64,000 nucleotides of DNA from Athripsodes cinereus (GCA_947579605.1 OX388329.1:26182299-26246298), one strand, 5' to 3'; positions 12,481 to 25,879 are shown, numbered from the stretch's first letter. Notes: a model not told the origin generated them from the letters alone. Program-made: numbers and translations.

Positions 12481-12718
12481 TAATATACCATCACAGCATT
12501 TCCCACCCACAAGTGGGATAGCTAAAAGCCTAAATGCCTGTTATAAACGTGCAGATTTTTTACTCTGTGCTAATAAAAATAAAGACATTCAGGAGAGTGG
12601 TTCGCCTCTTCGCTAAATTGAAGATGTTACACGTCTTATTATACATGATGTTTTACAAGGCACTCGGGATCTTAAACAAAAGAGTGAGAGACTAATTCAT
12701 TACCGGGGACTTCGCCGT
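12481..12718 (-). mobile_element. SINE copy 1, minus orientation, decayed
   Basis: Matches the SINE family seen best at 31449-31698 and 42508-42770: ACCATCAC and CCCACAAGTGGG near its 3' end, GACATTCAGG in the body, and a head ending near AGAGACTAATTCATTACCGG. It appears full length but has many substitutions. Confidence 0.7.
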
Positions 12719-12948
12719 TCACTATCGCACTTTTGAAAGTTTACGTGACGATATAGATAAAACACAGTTTTTTGTTTCATCATCAACAACAACCAATAAT
12801 ATAATGATTATAGATATTTTAATATTAAAGTAAAAATTGAGTAATCTACATCAATGATAAAATAATGCTATTTATAACAGATGAAAAATAAACAAATATG
12901 TTATGTTAGTCTTAATATTATTGGCCATAGACACACACAGTCGTCCTA

Positions 12949-13588
12949 TAAGTAGCACTCACACTATTTCACTTTGGATGATTATTCAGAGTGAAGGGAC
13001 TGAATCTGTTCATCTAAAGTGAACATGTCACTGGCCTGTCTATACTCAAGATCGTGTTGTCCTGTGACTTGAGGTATTTTCGTAAAATTATATTTAAAAA
13101 ATAAATAGATAAAAAGTAATAGTAAATAAAAATTAATAAAATAAAATCTCTTAAACATCTTCTTCTTCTGCCGCTCCTAACCGAGGTTGGCGACCATCTC
13201 TTGAAACTTTTGACGATCCAGGGCCAGTCTGATGAGGGTTGCTGCATCCAGTTTTCCAAACCACTGCTGCAGATTCCTGAGCCATGATGCTCTTTTACGC
13301 CCCAAACCCTGTCTGCCCTCTATCTTAAACATAAAAAACGTATCTTTTATGTTTACTATTCTGACATGTGATACTAATTCATAGAAAATAGGAACAAATA
13401 AGAAAAATCATGTTTACGATGGTTTCAGTTCAAGGAGCTTTTAACAAAAAAAAATGTCTAATGGTAATCACTTTCATATGTCAACCCGAGTGTTCACTGT
13501 GGATGAAACGTACATTCACACTTTTCACTTTCGATGATTCATCCTGAGTGATCACTTGAAGTGATAAATGTAAATGCCCCTTTACATA
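12949..13588. mobile_element. TIR element related to the one at 31910-32325
   Basis: The left end AAGTAGCACTCACACT and the inverted right end (AAAGGGGCATTTACATT as reverse complement) resemble the TIR of the element at 31910-32325. A non-LTR fragment sits inside it. No transposase is seen. Confidence 0.55.
13150..13325 (-). mobile_element. C-terminal fragment of a non-LTR retrotransposon pol
   Basis: Read on the minus strand, the sequence gives GRKRASWLRNLQQWFG followed by LALDRQKFQEMVANLG and a stop. That is the tail of an RTE-type reverse transcriptase (basic GR-K-SWLRN block, then a DR-KF--MVANL end). It differs from the fragments at 3.4 and 33.1 kb. Confidence 0.65.
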
Positions 13589-13763
13589 ATAATAAACTGC
13601 CAAACAGTGTTTATTAGGTAGGTACATTAACCGAACTGTAAAAGAAGAATGTTAATTGATTTTAATTTAAATCAGTTGATATCATCGGTTGATAGATTTG
13701 GGAGTTCGTAGTTAATTGACTTACTTGTATTAACCACATCTTATACTATTTTGTACTTACATT

Positions 13764-14355
13764 CAGTGGTGGTCCTTTCAATGGGCGAACCCGAAACCCA
13801 GCCCAAGAAGCTAAAGATATCGAATAACTAAAGCTGGAAACATAATTTAACATAAATCGTTTTCATCAGAGGTGGGCATTACTAATTAACGGAATAACAA
13901 GCTATTTTTTTCTCTGTTGGATAGAGAAAGTTAGTTAAATTTTGTTTAAATTGTGATAACTTTAATTTAATTTCTTAAGATTTTTATTTACTTTTTCTGA
14001 AGTGTGGGGTCCCCAGTGAATCACAGGTACTGTTTTTTAATCCAGCGAAAGATTTTTCTTAAGCCTATTTTTACTATTACCTATTTTTTTTTTTTTTAGT
14101 TTCTGCTATTAAATAATGTGGAATTTTTCGTCCACGAATAAGAGATTAAAATTTTTCATTAGCAGTATCCAGTTCTATCATTTCAGGATGAAGAGAATTA
14201 TAATATTTTCCCAACATTTATGTACACCAATTTGTAATGCGTTCTTTCATACTAATCCCTATCTGCCATGATCAAGAACCCTGCTAAATTGCTTTACCCA
14301 AGACCCCATATAAGTTGACTTGCCTGGTGCCTCGTGAAAACTAGGACCGCCACTG
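13764..14355. mobile_element. hAT-like non-autonomous DNA transposon
   Basis: Ends CAGTGGTGGTCCT and AGGACCGCCACTG are inverted repeats with the CAG-GGCGG form common in hAT elements. The flanking 8 bases do not match well, so the duplication has decayed. No transposase frame. Confidence 0.6.
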
Positions 14356-16313
14356 ATCACATCTGACTTGGGTCTATCAATAAATGAATGGAATGTGCAT
14401 TGATTGAATTATGTTTGTACTTTGTATGGAATTGTTTAAATATATTATTTATGTATATTTAGTAGAAACTGTTGTATGGGTTAACCATGAATGAGTGGAG
14501 TTGGGTGTAATTTGGTATATATTATAGAAAAATTGGTTTTAACATTATATTTTATTGTAATGAAGGTTCCTATATCATATCATGTAAAATTATTTGTTAT
14601 TTTTATCTATTGAAATTAAATCATTTCTATGAAATTAAGACCATATCCTAAAAAAATTGTCTTAAGATATTTGGTCAAGTCCATCAAAATATTTTTTATG
14701 ATTTTTATTTGTTTCCAGCCATGTCAAACAAAATTTTATTTTAATTTGTATTATTTTAAAACAATACCTATTTAATTATTTTTGGAATTTTTTAATTGTT
14801 TATAGATTTTTCACAAATTTGTATTTTATGATTTATAATTATTTTATTTGTTATAAAAGTACTGGCATTGAATTATAAAATTACATTCATTTTATCATTA
14901 AAAATGCAATATGTAATTAAATCCTATACAAGTATCGGATAATTTTATAAAATATGTAAAAAGCCACTACAAAAAATACAAATAATTAGTTATGTACTAT
15001 TTTGGTAAAGGATAATGTTGTCTTAAGCTTTATATATTTTGAAATATCAATGTTTTCTTTAGTGTGTTATTAACAAATAACGCGAGCAGAGCACTAGCAA
15101 TTAATGAATTAACAATTTAATTAAATTCTTTTAATGAAGTGATAAACTTTTTAATTAATTAACAAGTTAATAAATTATGTTAATAGAGTGATTAATTTTT
15201 AATTAATTGTTGATTTTTTTCCATTAAAAAGACATCAAACAATTTAGTATAATTCCCTTTATACTGTTTTTTTTTTATAAAATATGATATGGTTTTCGGA
15301 ATTAAGTGTAACATAAAAATGTAGCAACTTAAAGAGTAGCGGTGTTATTTTTAACAGATCAATAAGTCAAATCTTTGGTTAAGGTGCTCAGCTCTTCAAA
15401 TAACATAAATGTGTGTATACTAATATTATTTAATAAGTGTTCTAATTTTGTGTTGATTTAAGCTTTTTAATATACCTAATATGTACCTTATAATGTAAAC
15501 ATGTAGAACTATTATAATAATAGACATTATTACGCAAAATATTACAACAATAGAATTTACAACATGGTATTAACAAGTAGTTTTGTGTGATGGCAGAGTT
15601 TATCGCAGAGGTTCGATATCTTCAGACTAAATATTAATTTTACTAATTTTTATACTGTTGAACTTTAGTCGCATGCAAACTTTAAAAATTGTGTCAGCTT
15701 AACAATGCTTTTGATGTGTAGGAAATTAGAATTAACTGTGTGTTTTTTGTTAATTTTTGCTTATTTTATATTATTTTTTGTATTTAGCGATAATAGCACA
15801 CTGATTGATTTGTATGAATTTACAAGATACAAAAAAAAGCTAATTATATTAAGCTTAAATTATTCTAGATCATTCATTCACATTAAGTTTGATCATTCTG
15901 TTCCCACTGAGAATCGAACCCACAAGTTAAATGTGAATTAATAATTTTAAAGAATTAAGCTTTATATGATTAACATTCACACTTTGAACAAGTGATAATC
16001 CAGTTATGGACACAGGATTATGTTTAAAAAATTCTAGTCAATACAAGAATTTTTATACATTCAGAAACAAATAATGGATTGCTCGCTTTTAAGTAATAGA
16101 AATTACATAATTATATCATTTTTACATGTTAACTGCAACATGCAAGGTAAAAAAATTGAAATAACAATTTTGATATATTTATGAAACTAGTTTTGATTGA
16201 ATTTCAATGGTATCTTGAAGAAATTTGCATGCAGAGACACTACAAAGTGTTTTGGGGTAATTATTGCTTCAGTATAAAGCATTTGATATTGACTTTTATG
16301 TACAATTTTGCAG

Positions 16314-16433
16314 GAGCAGGATGCGATTCAGACTCATTTACTTGCCAATCTACCGGTCACTGTATAAGCAGATCTGAAGTATGCAACGGTGTTGAACAAT
16401 GTCCAAATGGAGAAGACGAAGCCAACTGTCCAG
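16314..16433 (+). CDS. trol: Perlecan exon 9: LDLa module 10
   Basis: Acceptor TTTTGCAG, donor GTTTGT, phase 1-1, 120 nt. It encodes CDSDSFTC, GHCISRSEVC and NGEDEANC, a full LDLa module. Confidence 0.93.
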
Positions 16434-18132
16434 GTTTGTAAAATTTAATGTTAACTTGTGTCTACTTACTATAGGCGAATATAATAATTAAAAATTTCCT
16501 CAACCAAGCCTTCAAATGTTTGTGGAAATGTGCGGTATGATAATCACTTAATTTATACTGAGGAAAACCAATCAGATAATCTCAATGGGAGAACTTTTGG
16601 GATAGTACGAAGAAATATTTTATAGAAACTCTCTTTCTGAATAACGATTGTATTTTAGGTGAATGTATTTTTGTTTGAAATTGTTCATAATTAACTAACT
16701 GCATACAATAAATAAGTTGCAACCATATTTCCACAATACTACAACATTGTGCAAAACAATGTCAGGAAAAAGGACATGGAGGAAATGTTACCCCATGTAT
16801 TTGATGGTGATGTATTTTTAACATATCCACCCTATTTTGGAATAAATTTTAATTGTATTTAAAAATAAGCCAAAATAAACTTACAATATAAATGTACTTT
16901 ACAAACTTATTTATATTTTTTAAATAAATAGTAGTCTCAATTAGTTTTTATACCCATCTTTAATGTCAAACATGCGTAGTGGATTTTCATAAATGAGGTT
17001 GCTTTTTACAATTTAAAAATATTTATAAGTAGTAAATGTTATTTAAGGAATCATTATTTCTTGCAAGCGAATGTAAGCGAATGTTTTTAAATTTTGCTAT
17101 CAATTGTATAAATAATATTCTCTAAAAGAATACCTACATATTTCTAAAGAAGAAAAAATACAGTAAAAACTGTTGAAAACGAACCTTTTATAAAACAGAA
17201 ACCTATCAAAATGGAAGAATTGTTGAAAGAGTTTGTAAATCTACTACTACTACTACTACTATACCATCACGGCATATCCCACAAGTGGGGTAGCCAGCAG
17301 ATCAGCTGCATGTAAGAAACATGCAAACTGTCCTCTTCGTGCCAATATAAAATCAAGACATTCAGGATGGGTGGCAAACCTCATCGCTGAATTTAAGATG
17401 TATAATGTCTTAATTTTTTCGAACACCTGCCTTTTACAGGACACTCGAAAACTTACGCAGTTTGTAAATTCCGTACAAAATGGAATTGAAACCAGAAAAC
17501 TTGTATAATCTGGAATCGAAAAGCAAATCTCGTAAAAAGTACACCAAACTGTACAATCGGAATACTTTTACCATTTTTAAAATTGTATAATTTTTACAAA
17601 TTTTGTAACATAGTTTCTGAGAAAATTTACACTACGCTACCAGTCTATTAGGTGGATAGATATGGTACAAAGCAGTATGGGGATTTACCAAAAGTTTTTT
17701 TTTTATACTACAAGTTCTTTTTTGTCGACCATCAAAACTTTGACACACCATATCCCATAATGCTGGAATTCATATTTTTGTGTTATCCAACTGGGTGATT
17801 ACTATTTATTTTTAAGCTGTTGTCATTTGTTTTCACATGACAACAACATTAATACTCCGAATAACTGTGTGTCAATGTTTTGAAGCAGTATTACTGTCTT
17901 TCAAAATTACATACGAATGTGCTTTATTATACAAAATATTTGATTCTTAGAGTTTTTTTGTTTGAGGAATTGAAAGAATACCAATTTCTGCATGAAATAA
18001 TTAAAAAACTCTAAATTGAATAATTTAAATTGTTGGTCAAGGACCTGAGCGATTTAAGTGATAAATAATTTTGAATGTATTGGTTGTCAAAGCACTTTTT
18101 GGCTGACGCAAGTTATTTGATTGGTTTTCCAG
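16434..18132 (+). other. Perlecan intron 9
   Basis: Contains a SINE copy with an 11-bp target-site duplication (17230-17469). Otherwise AT-rich and featureless. Confidence 0.8.
17230..17469 (-). mobile_element. SINE copy 2 with intact target-site duplication
   Basis: The element proper (17241-17458, minus orientation) starts with a (CTA)n tail, then ACCATCACGGCATATCCCAC. It ends at ACTCGAAAACTTACGC without the head seen in other copies, so it is 5'-truncated. The direct repeat AGTTTGTAAAT flanks it at 17230-17240 and 17459-17469. The TSD and 5' truncation indicate target-primed reverse transcription. Confidence 0.88.
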
Positions 18133-18265
18133 AACTTGAGGATACATGCGATATCCGATGTGGTGATGGTACATGTCTTGACAACTCTAAACGCTGCGAT
18201 AGAAGATTAGATTGCTCCGATGGTGCCGATGAACGAGATTGTGAATGTGGGCAAGATGAGTTCAG
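18133..18265 (+). CDS. trol: Perlecan exon 10: LDLa module 11 and start of module 12
   Basis: Acceptor TTTTCCAG, donor GTATTT, phase 1 in and 2 out. It encodes TCDIRC, GTCLDNSKRC and GADERDC, then CGQDEF. Module 11 has a shortened first loop (CDIRC) that lacks the usual Phe. Module 12 is split by an intron here, unlike most other LDLa modules. Confidence 0.91.
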
Positions 18266-18633
18266 GTATTTTTATATTTTATACTATAATATAAAGTTAC
18301 GCTACCATCGACTAAATCAAGCAAGTATAAAACAATATATTTTTGTAGTTTGACAAACTGAAACACAAATACTACAATGTATTATGTATAAATGTACACA
18401 ACTACAAAAATATGTTTTATGAAATGCGATTTTTTAATGATGAATTTATGCAAGCGAAAGTAAGTCACACCCACAACAAAACACAAAACACTCACAATAT
18501 ACATTACGCATTGTTGAAGAAAGTTGATATTTAATATTTATATACCTAAGTGATACTTTGCTGCGAATTTTCATTAGATTATATAATTGAATGTTTGTTT
18601 GTAAACGGAGAATTGTTATTTCTTAAATTTTAG

Positions 18634-18746
18634 TTGTGCTGATGGATCATGCATTAATGGTCGTCTGCTATGTAATGGAATTGCTGATTGTACAGATAAC
18701 AGTGATGAATATGATTGCCCAGCTGTCACTTCTCCACCAACGCAAA
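18634..18746 (+). CDS. trol: Perlecan exon 11: rest of LDLa module 12
   Basis: Phase 2 in and 1 out. It joins exon 10 as ...[10 protein letters not shown], completing a module ending NSDEYDC, followed by a Thr/Pro linker (PAVTSPPTQ). Confidence 0.93.
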
Positions 18747-19915
18747 GTAAATATTGCTTTTTTTTACAAGTTTGTCATGTTTTAGGATCTCATTGGCCAA
18801 AAATTGTATTAAGTTGTCATTTATTTTGTAAATTCCATATTAATTTATGTAAAAGAAATGGCTTATGTGTTACTTCTTAAACTACTAGAGTGAGTTTGTA
18901 CAATCTGTTGATATCATAACGTATTGTGGATAAAGCTCAATAAAACCAGCCTGAGACGATTCATAATTATCATAACATCTTTCCTGTTTCTCACTACAGG
19001 GAAATTTTGCACAATCTGCTGCACGGGTTGTGCAGATGAAGAGACTGTTGAATTTAATTATTCTTAAGACTTCATTTTCAATTAGGTTTTGTTTAATAAT
19101 GTAAAATTGCCAAATTATTTTTAAATTAGTCTTTGATAATATTATTACATAAACAATAATCTAATCATTTAGAAACTGTCACAATTTTTCATATAATGCC
19201 TACAATTAAATGTAGGTAATAAATAAATTAATATAACCACTCAATGCTTTAAGTGTTGTAAAAGGAATTCTATAAGCACAATACTGAATAACTTATACAA
19301 TAATATCAATAGAATAATTTCAAATGTGTGGTTTGGTATCGAAACTGGACAAATCCATTTGTAGTAAAATGTCAGTGGAGCCCAAAAACTAATTAGATTT
19401 TGACTTATATTGATTTTCTTTTCTCTTTTCTCACAAATTTCATTAAATTTGACTATTTTGGAGAATGCAGTTTTATAGTACCTACTTAACATGTAGAGTA
19501 TTTCTGCATACTTAGTGCAAAAAAATAATATTAAGACTTGTACACGTTGGACCCCAAACCACTCAATTGCTTCACATTTTACGTTGTACACTATGTAGTT
19601 AACTTAGTTAAACCATTAATTTTTAAAACATCAAAGTTCCAAAAACCTAAGAGATGAAAAAGTTCATAGTGAGTAGGAGCTTAATAATGATTGTACCAGA
19701 TCTTTGAAAAAGTCATTGTGATCACACCACCAGAACAAAAAAACCAATGTAATTCAACATAGTATGTTAATGTCATAGTAAAAATAAGATTAATTAAGTC
19801 ACAATTTGAACAAAAGTTAATAAACTCATTAATGCCCAATATAATGAAGCTATTTTTAATTTGCAATGTCACTAACTTAGATTGCTTATGTTATTGCACC
19901 TAACAAATTTTGCAG
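18747..19915 (+). other. Perlecan intron 11
   Basis: AT-rich. A 116-codon minus-strand open frame at 19241-19591 is hydrophobic, low-complexity and unsupported. Nothing else is recognised. Confidence 0.75.
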
Positions 19916-20023
19916 GATGCGAACCGCAAGAATTCCATTGTGATTCTGGTGAATGTATCTCCGAAGAATTCAGATGTGACCAAAATCCTGATTGTGTTGA
20001 CAGTTCCGATGAAAAAAATTGCC
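19916..20023 (+). CDS. trol: Perlecan exon 12: LDLa module 13
   Basis: Acceptor TTTTGCAG, donor GTAATA, phase 1-1, 108 nt. It encodes [18 protein letters not shown] and SSDEKNC, a minimal complete module with no linker. Confidence 0.94.
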
Positions 20024-20583
20024 GTAATATTTTTGTTGCTTTACTATTTTATTTTTATGAATAATTTTTAAACAAATGCACCTATTGTTTTCAATATAAA
20101 GAGAGAATTGTACTAAGAAGATAAACTTTAAATTATATTCTTTAATAAAGTGCTCCATGCAGGAATACAATAACTCTTCCACTCTGTTCTCAAAGTTTTT
20201 GAGAATCTTGTAAAAGGATATTCACAAAACACAATAAATAAGACATTTCAGGTGTCATTAACATGCCATGAACTCTTCCCCTTCATAACATAAAGACATA
20301 TTGCTTACACATAGCATAATTTGTTTTCATAAAAATTTTGAAAATTAATTTTAATATTTTGTAACATGAAAAAATGTTTGATTGATTTTAAATAAATTCA
20401 TAAAATAGATATAAAATTACTACATATTTTACTGCGTTCAAATATTCTTATTACAAATTTCTCCCAACTTTTATGTACTTTTAATAATTTACTTGCTTGT
20501 GTTAAATCGTAACATAACAATTTCAACAGGATCACTAAAAATTATTTAACTAGTTAATTAACTGTTAATGATTTTGATTACAG

Positions 20584-20699
20584 CTGAAGTGTGTGAAGAT
20601 AATGCCATTCAGTGTGATGGAAGATGTGTGCCCGAATCATATATTTGCGACGGAACCAAGGATTGTTCTGATGGAAGAGATGAACAAAACTGTGTCCCA
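20584..20699 (+). CDS. trol: Perlecan exon 13: LDLa module 14
   Basis: Acceptor TTGATTACAG, donor GTATGT, phase 1 in and 0 out. It encodes CEDNAIQC, GRCVPESYIC and GRDEQNC then VP. The exit phase 0 matches the next exon's phase 0 entry, so exons 13 and 14 can be skipped together but not singly. Confidence 0.92.
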
Positions 20700-22502
20700 G
20701 TATGTATTATGTGAATAATATATAGATAAATAATATTTATTTAAACGATACACTGCTTTGCAAAGGCAAAAACTTAGTCTTTATCTGACTGTACACAGTA
20801 AAATAGAGTAAATCTTTCACCTTTAATTGAGTTTTGGCATAAAAAAACTTACGACTTCATCCATGAGATGCATATTGGCTTTTTACATGCCTTTCAAGAT
20901 AAAATTCAAATCATATCAGTAGTCATTTAATTATAATTTATTTTGTATACTGAAACTGTTGAGTATTAATAATGCAATATACATTGCGAAAATAGTTAGT
21001 ATCTAACTCTTCTTATGTGTGTTGATTGTATTTAATAGAAAATTTGTGGTGTGTTTTTTGTATATTTGAACAATTTACACAGTCAGGCCTAAACTAAGAT
21101 ATCAATCTTGTATTATGTGTACTAAAACGGCAATACAATTTTGCTTGAAATCAATGTATAGTAAAGAATAAATAAATATACTGACCCCACAATTGGTTAA
21201 TTTTGTTTCATAATGCGGTTGTAGAAATGTGTCCAATGGCATTTATTGTTTTATGGTCATACTACGGCAAAAATAATTAGCAGTTGGGAATAGTTTATGC
21301 TAGGCATAAAGTCGGAACGAGGCTTCTTTCTGTTTATGTGTAACATGCTGATGACAGTTGGCTTAGCAGTAATTTTGTGATTGTGAATGCTGTTGCATAA
21401 CTTTTGTTCTCAATGCATATTATCTTTCACCCTATTCACCTTTGGTGCATTTCTGGAGAGGTGAGGAAATATTAAATTGTTTGATTGAAATAATTGAGTT
21501 GTGAGGTGTAGAGCCTCAGACTTTCAATTTTTCCTACTTCCGATTTGCTCCACATTCACTACACAATCATATTACATATTGTATGGTTATTTAAGAGCCG
21601 TTCTTACCTAAGGTATAAATCTGATTTAGCTCTAGTGGTTTCAGGCAACAATTTTTAGAAGGCGCAAAGAAAATTATTTAAATAATAAATGAAATAGCTT
21701 TATTAATAAATATAAGACAAAACTTTATATGCAAAAATATTCATGAGTATAAAAAAATATGTTGTCACATATAAATAAAATTTAAGTTGTATTTATTCTA
21801 TAAATTGAATTTATTTATTTCCTAATTCAGAGACAGAGCGAGTACACCTTAACATGCTCTCACTAGGCACAGAGTAGGCCTTCTGAATCTAAAAATTTGT
21901 GAAACTCGCAACTTCGTGATTATTGCACATAATGACGTTATATATGTAGTATGCACGGTAAACAACATACCATATTATTATATAAATAAAACAAATGGTT
22001 CAATTATAAACATTTTCTAAAATTTTTAGATAATGAATTTTTTTTTATGTGTATGCAGTTTGTTATAATAATTAAGAAAATCCAAGGGTTGTAAATAAAT
22101 AAATCGAGATGCATCATAAAATTCTTGATATTTTAAGATTAATCTTGGTTTTAAAATTTTATTAACACTCTTGTATTATTAAGGATAATTTGTTTAAAAT
22201 AGCACCACTCAACCTATCATCATTGGGACGGTAATTTACAAAAATTATTTTCACTATATTTTTCGCAGCAAAATAAAACTAAAATGGTAAAATTACATTT
22301 AAAAATGTTCAAAATATTATATAAATATAAAAAATAACATAAATATTATCCAGAATTTAAAATATATTAAAAATAAAATGGTAGTAATTTTGCTAATTCG
22401 TTTGTATGAAATCATAAAGAAGGGGTGTTGAGCCCTCTTAAGGTGTATTTATTATTTCAAACCTAAAATAATTTTTGTATAAAATAAAATGTTTCTTTCC
22501 AG
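20700..22502 (+). other. Perlecan intron 13
   Basis: AT-rich, 1.8 kb, with no repeat or open frame I recognise. Confidence 0.75.
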
Positions 22503-22626
22503 GAATCTGGTTGTGCATCCTTTGAGTATGAGTGTAACGACCATTCTTGTATACACTTCTACTTGGTGTGCAACGGCCATCCTGATTGTAGAGATGGAAG
22601 TGATGAAAGAGATTGTGATACCAGAG
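22503..22626 (+). CDS. trol: Perlecan exon 14: LDLa module 15
   Basis: Acceptor TTTCTTTCCAG, donor GTAATA, phase 0 in and 1 out. It encodes ESGCASFEYEC, HSCIHFYLVC and GSDERDC. Confidence 0.93.
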
Positions 22627-23657
22627 GTAATATAATTTATTTACATGATAATTTAAATTTTATTCGTTGAGCTAAATAAAAATGTGTCTATTTGTAAACA
22701 TTCTTCAAATCATTATTTCAAAACCTACTATCTGTTTGTGTTATCTGATTTCGTACTATCTCTTCAATAAATAAAACAAAATTTAATTAAACCTTTTTTC
22801 TTCAAAATTCTTAGGTATAATTTATTCTACATTGTTTCTTCAAAATTTTTAGGTGTTAATACATTTATTTACTAACTTAGCACAAAGTATATGGCATAGA
22901 GATATTTTCTAGAACTCAAAGTTACTCATTGCTCAAGTTTTTAATTTTGTTAAATTTAAGCTTCTGTATTGAAAACTTGAATTATATATATAATATATCA
23001 CTCAATATCTTGACGCTTTTGCATATTTAATGAATAAGTATGATTTTATGCTAGCTTTTACAATATCTTTAGATTTAAATCAAAATAATAGCGCAATATC
23101 TTTTCCAGATATTGGGGGTTATTCTTAAAATATGACAGTATCGAATTGCATCTGATTCGATACTATCGGTTGCCATGCGACACCCATACGAGTATACGAT
23201 ACAATACATTCTCATTCGACTGTCGTTTAAAAAGTTGGATGGAACGCAATACTATCGTTTGCAAGCAACCGGTCGAATGTTCAGAATAACCCCCATTATT
23301 TCAAAAAGTAAATTATCCTAGATACTTACATTCATCTATCAAGGAGATCCCTTGTGTCCATTTTGATTGTGTTTATCTCTTAATCCTCTTATTATTTTTT
23401 GAATTAATGATATATTTATTACTATCAAGCCTAGAAGATATCTCTATCACATTAAAACAATTTTAATTTATATGTATAGCTTTTGGCAATATCTAACAAG
23501 CAACAACTGTAATTATGTTAACTAACCGCATTATCATCTTTAAACAATATTATTGCCACAGGATTTTGTGATTTGGAGTTTTGCTCGGGTATATGACAAT
23601 TTAATTCTCACCTAATTTTCAAGATCTGGGTCTCTTCTACCTATGTTTTTTCATTAG
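22627..23657 (+). other. Perlecan intron 14
   Basis: Contains a 181-bp TIR element (23114-23294) and a weak 27-nt candidate cassette exon (23562-23588). The rest is AT-rich. Confidence 0.75.
23114..23294. mobile_element. Short MITE with 12-bp perfect TIRs
   Basis: GGGGGTTATTCT (23114-23125) and AGAATAACCCCC (23283-23294) are exact inverted ends, flanked on both sides by ATT. The interior carries further inverted matter (TCGATACTATCG, CGCAATACTATCG). No coding capacity. Confidence 0.78.
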
Positions 23658-23795
23658 GATTACCAACTATGGAGTACCAGTGCACGGAATCACAATTTGC
23701 TTGCGACAACGGTGGATGTGTCCCTCATATTCAACGATGCGACAATGTTTACGATTGTCATGATTTTTCTGATGAACAAAATTGTTTCCATTCTG
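23658..23795 (+). CDS. trol: Perlecan exon 15: LDLa module 16
   Basis: Acceptor TTTTTCATTAG, donor GTACAG (weak), phase 1-1, 138 nt. It encodes [25 protein letters not shown] and FSDEQNC, a full module. Confidence 0.9.
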
Positions 23796-25879
23796 GTACA
23801 GGAATAATGTATGCATGATGACGTCATTTTCATATATAATAATATATATTATTATTTTTTAATTAATTCTCAACAGAATCCAATACGTTTTGGCATGAAC
23901 CCATTTTTCATTAAATACCTAAATCATTTATTTTTATATACTTATTATTATTATTACTTTAATTATATACCTGATGCATTGAAGTATGCAACCATTAAAA
24001 TATGTGACAGAATGCTGTTTATTTTCCTAATATCATACCTTTTTCATACTTTGTCACAGATGACAATGAAAGGATATGATTTTATTGCATCAATTTATTT
24101 TTGTTTGACGATGTTACGAATATGAGATGTTTCCTTGTTTAATTTATTGTTTTTTTTTTTTATTTGTATATAGACGTAGGTCTAGATAAATATTTTGTAT
24201 TTAGACAAAAAAAGTGAATTATTTATTCAGTATAGAAAATCGACAATTTGGTTGATTGTGTTTATGAAATGCTCCAATCCCATGATAGAGTTTGCAGATA
24301 TGTATGGTTAAACCCGTTTATAAAAAATAATATTATGTTAGTTGTTTTATTTTTCTATTATTATATTGTATTGCATCTCTGGTTAACAGATTCAATGAAG
24401 AAATCCTTGTAAATAATCCCATCTTGATTGATATTTAGTTTTTGTTAGTGAGAAATGTTATATATGTATGTATATTGTGTTATATCAATAATATGGATTC
24501 ATAGTAGATAACATTATGTTTGCGTGATTATATCCCATATAAATAGTGTTTGACAGGTATGGTGATGGCCCTTTGAAAATTAATAAAAAATATAGTTGTT
24601 CATACTATTTTATATACAAATATTCATTATATTTTAAAGAGAACAAATTATTTATGTTCCTACTCTCCATTTGTATCATAAAATTTAATGTAAGTATTTG
24701 TGCAATATAGCATGACTTTTTGGCAATATACATATTAATCTTTAGATACTGTATGTACCATACTGTTTATTATAATATATACCTTCATTATCAATACTTA
24801 CCTATCTCTACATATTATATACCCTACTCCAATACCATTGCATACTATTTTTGTAAGTATTGTTAATCTAATGAATTTGAAAAATAACTTCAACTTATTA
24901 TGTTCATGGAAAAAACTCTTCTACTTCGTATTGAATGCATCAGCTGATCAATGTCATGTACACTAAATTCTTCACATTTTTTGCTTCCTTCTAATAGTAT
25001 TATTCAAATACAAATTGGCACTTTTGTACTTAACAATCTGCTACCATTATCAAATCAGCACTGACCTCTGTACCTTCTTACCTACCGTACATTTGACAGA
25101 TACAAAATTAGATATAAAATCTTTTTATATTCTTCACACATTAATTCACAAAATAGAAGAAAATTCTTATCAAACGTAGTACGTAGGATATTTTAAATTA
25201 TTTTCTGTTGACTCAAAGAAATGGTTCCTTAATCGAAATTTAGAAATGTTTACTTTTAATTTTAGATAATATATTGAATAAAGAAAGTTAAAAAACACTG
25301 TAAGTTTTCGCCGTGTTATTGTATTAAATCAACTGATGAATAAATACTAATAATGCTTATTAAAACTCAGTTTGAAGTGACTCTTGTCTTGAGGATGACG
25401 CAAGGCAGAGGCGCTCGGCAATAAGTATGTTAGTATATAATCATGAATTAATAAAATGCAGTATCACAGCGAAAATTAACAGTGTTTCTTATATTTATAT
25501 TAAATTTCAATATTAAAATAAATTTTCACATTATTAACTCACAAACATTAAATTTAATGAAAATATTAAATAACTATTTTAAATCAATTTATTAAGAAAT
25601 ACATGTCATAAGTCAATTAATAAAAAATAAAGTACATTATGATAAACAAATTTTACATAACTATGGACATTTTATAAATAGAAATTACAACTTAAACTTT
25701 GTCATTAAGATTTTTTTTTTTTCAAATTTAAACATAAAAAAAATAATCTTATAATATGTGATGTCGCCTTATTTTGAAATTTATCTCCAAATTAAGTCAT
25801 ACATACTTTTAGATACATTACCAACAAAAAATAATCTTTTCAACGTTTACGATTTTAAGATGTTTTGATTTATTTTTAG
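23796..25879 (+). other. Perlecan intron 15
   Basis: 2.1 kb of AT-rich sequence with no recognisable element. The 104-codon open frame at 23811-24125 is AT-driven and unsupported. Confidence 0.75.

Larger units (their letters stand above)
11445..16313 (+). other. Perlecan intron 8, 4.9 kb, mostly fossil transposons
   Basis: It contains a piggyBac-like MITE (12068-12371), a decayed SINE (12481-12718), a TIR element (12949-13588) with a non-LTR fragment inside (13150-13325), and a hAT-like element (13764-14355). The rest is very AT-rich and has no recognisable gene. Confidence 0.8.

Noticed and set aside
17241..17261. (CTA)n run as a CRISPR-like or regulatory array
   Set aside because: It is the 3' microsatellite tail of a SINE with a target-site duplication.
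18990..19070. TGCACGGGTTGTGCAGATGAAGAG as an LDLa fragment
   Set aside because: Cysteine spacing does not match, and there is no complete module or splice sites.
19241..19591. 116-codon minus-strand frame
   Set aside because: Low-complexity Ile/Leu/Phe-rich, no start context and no similarity recognised.
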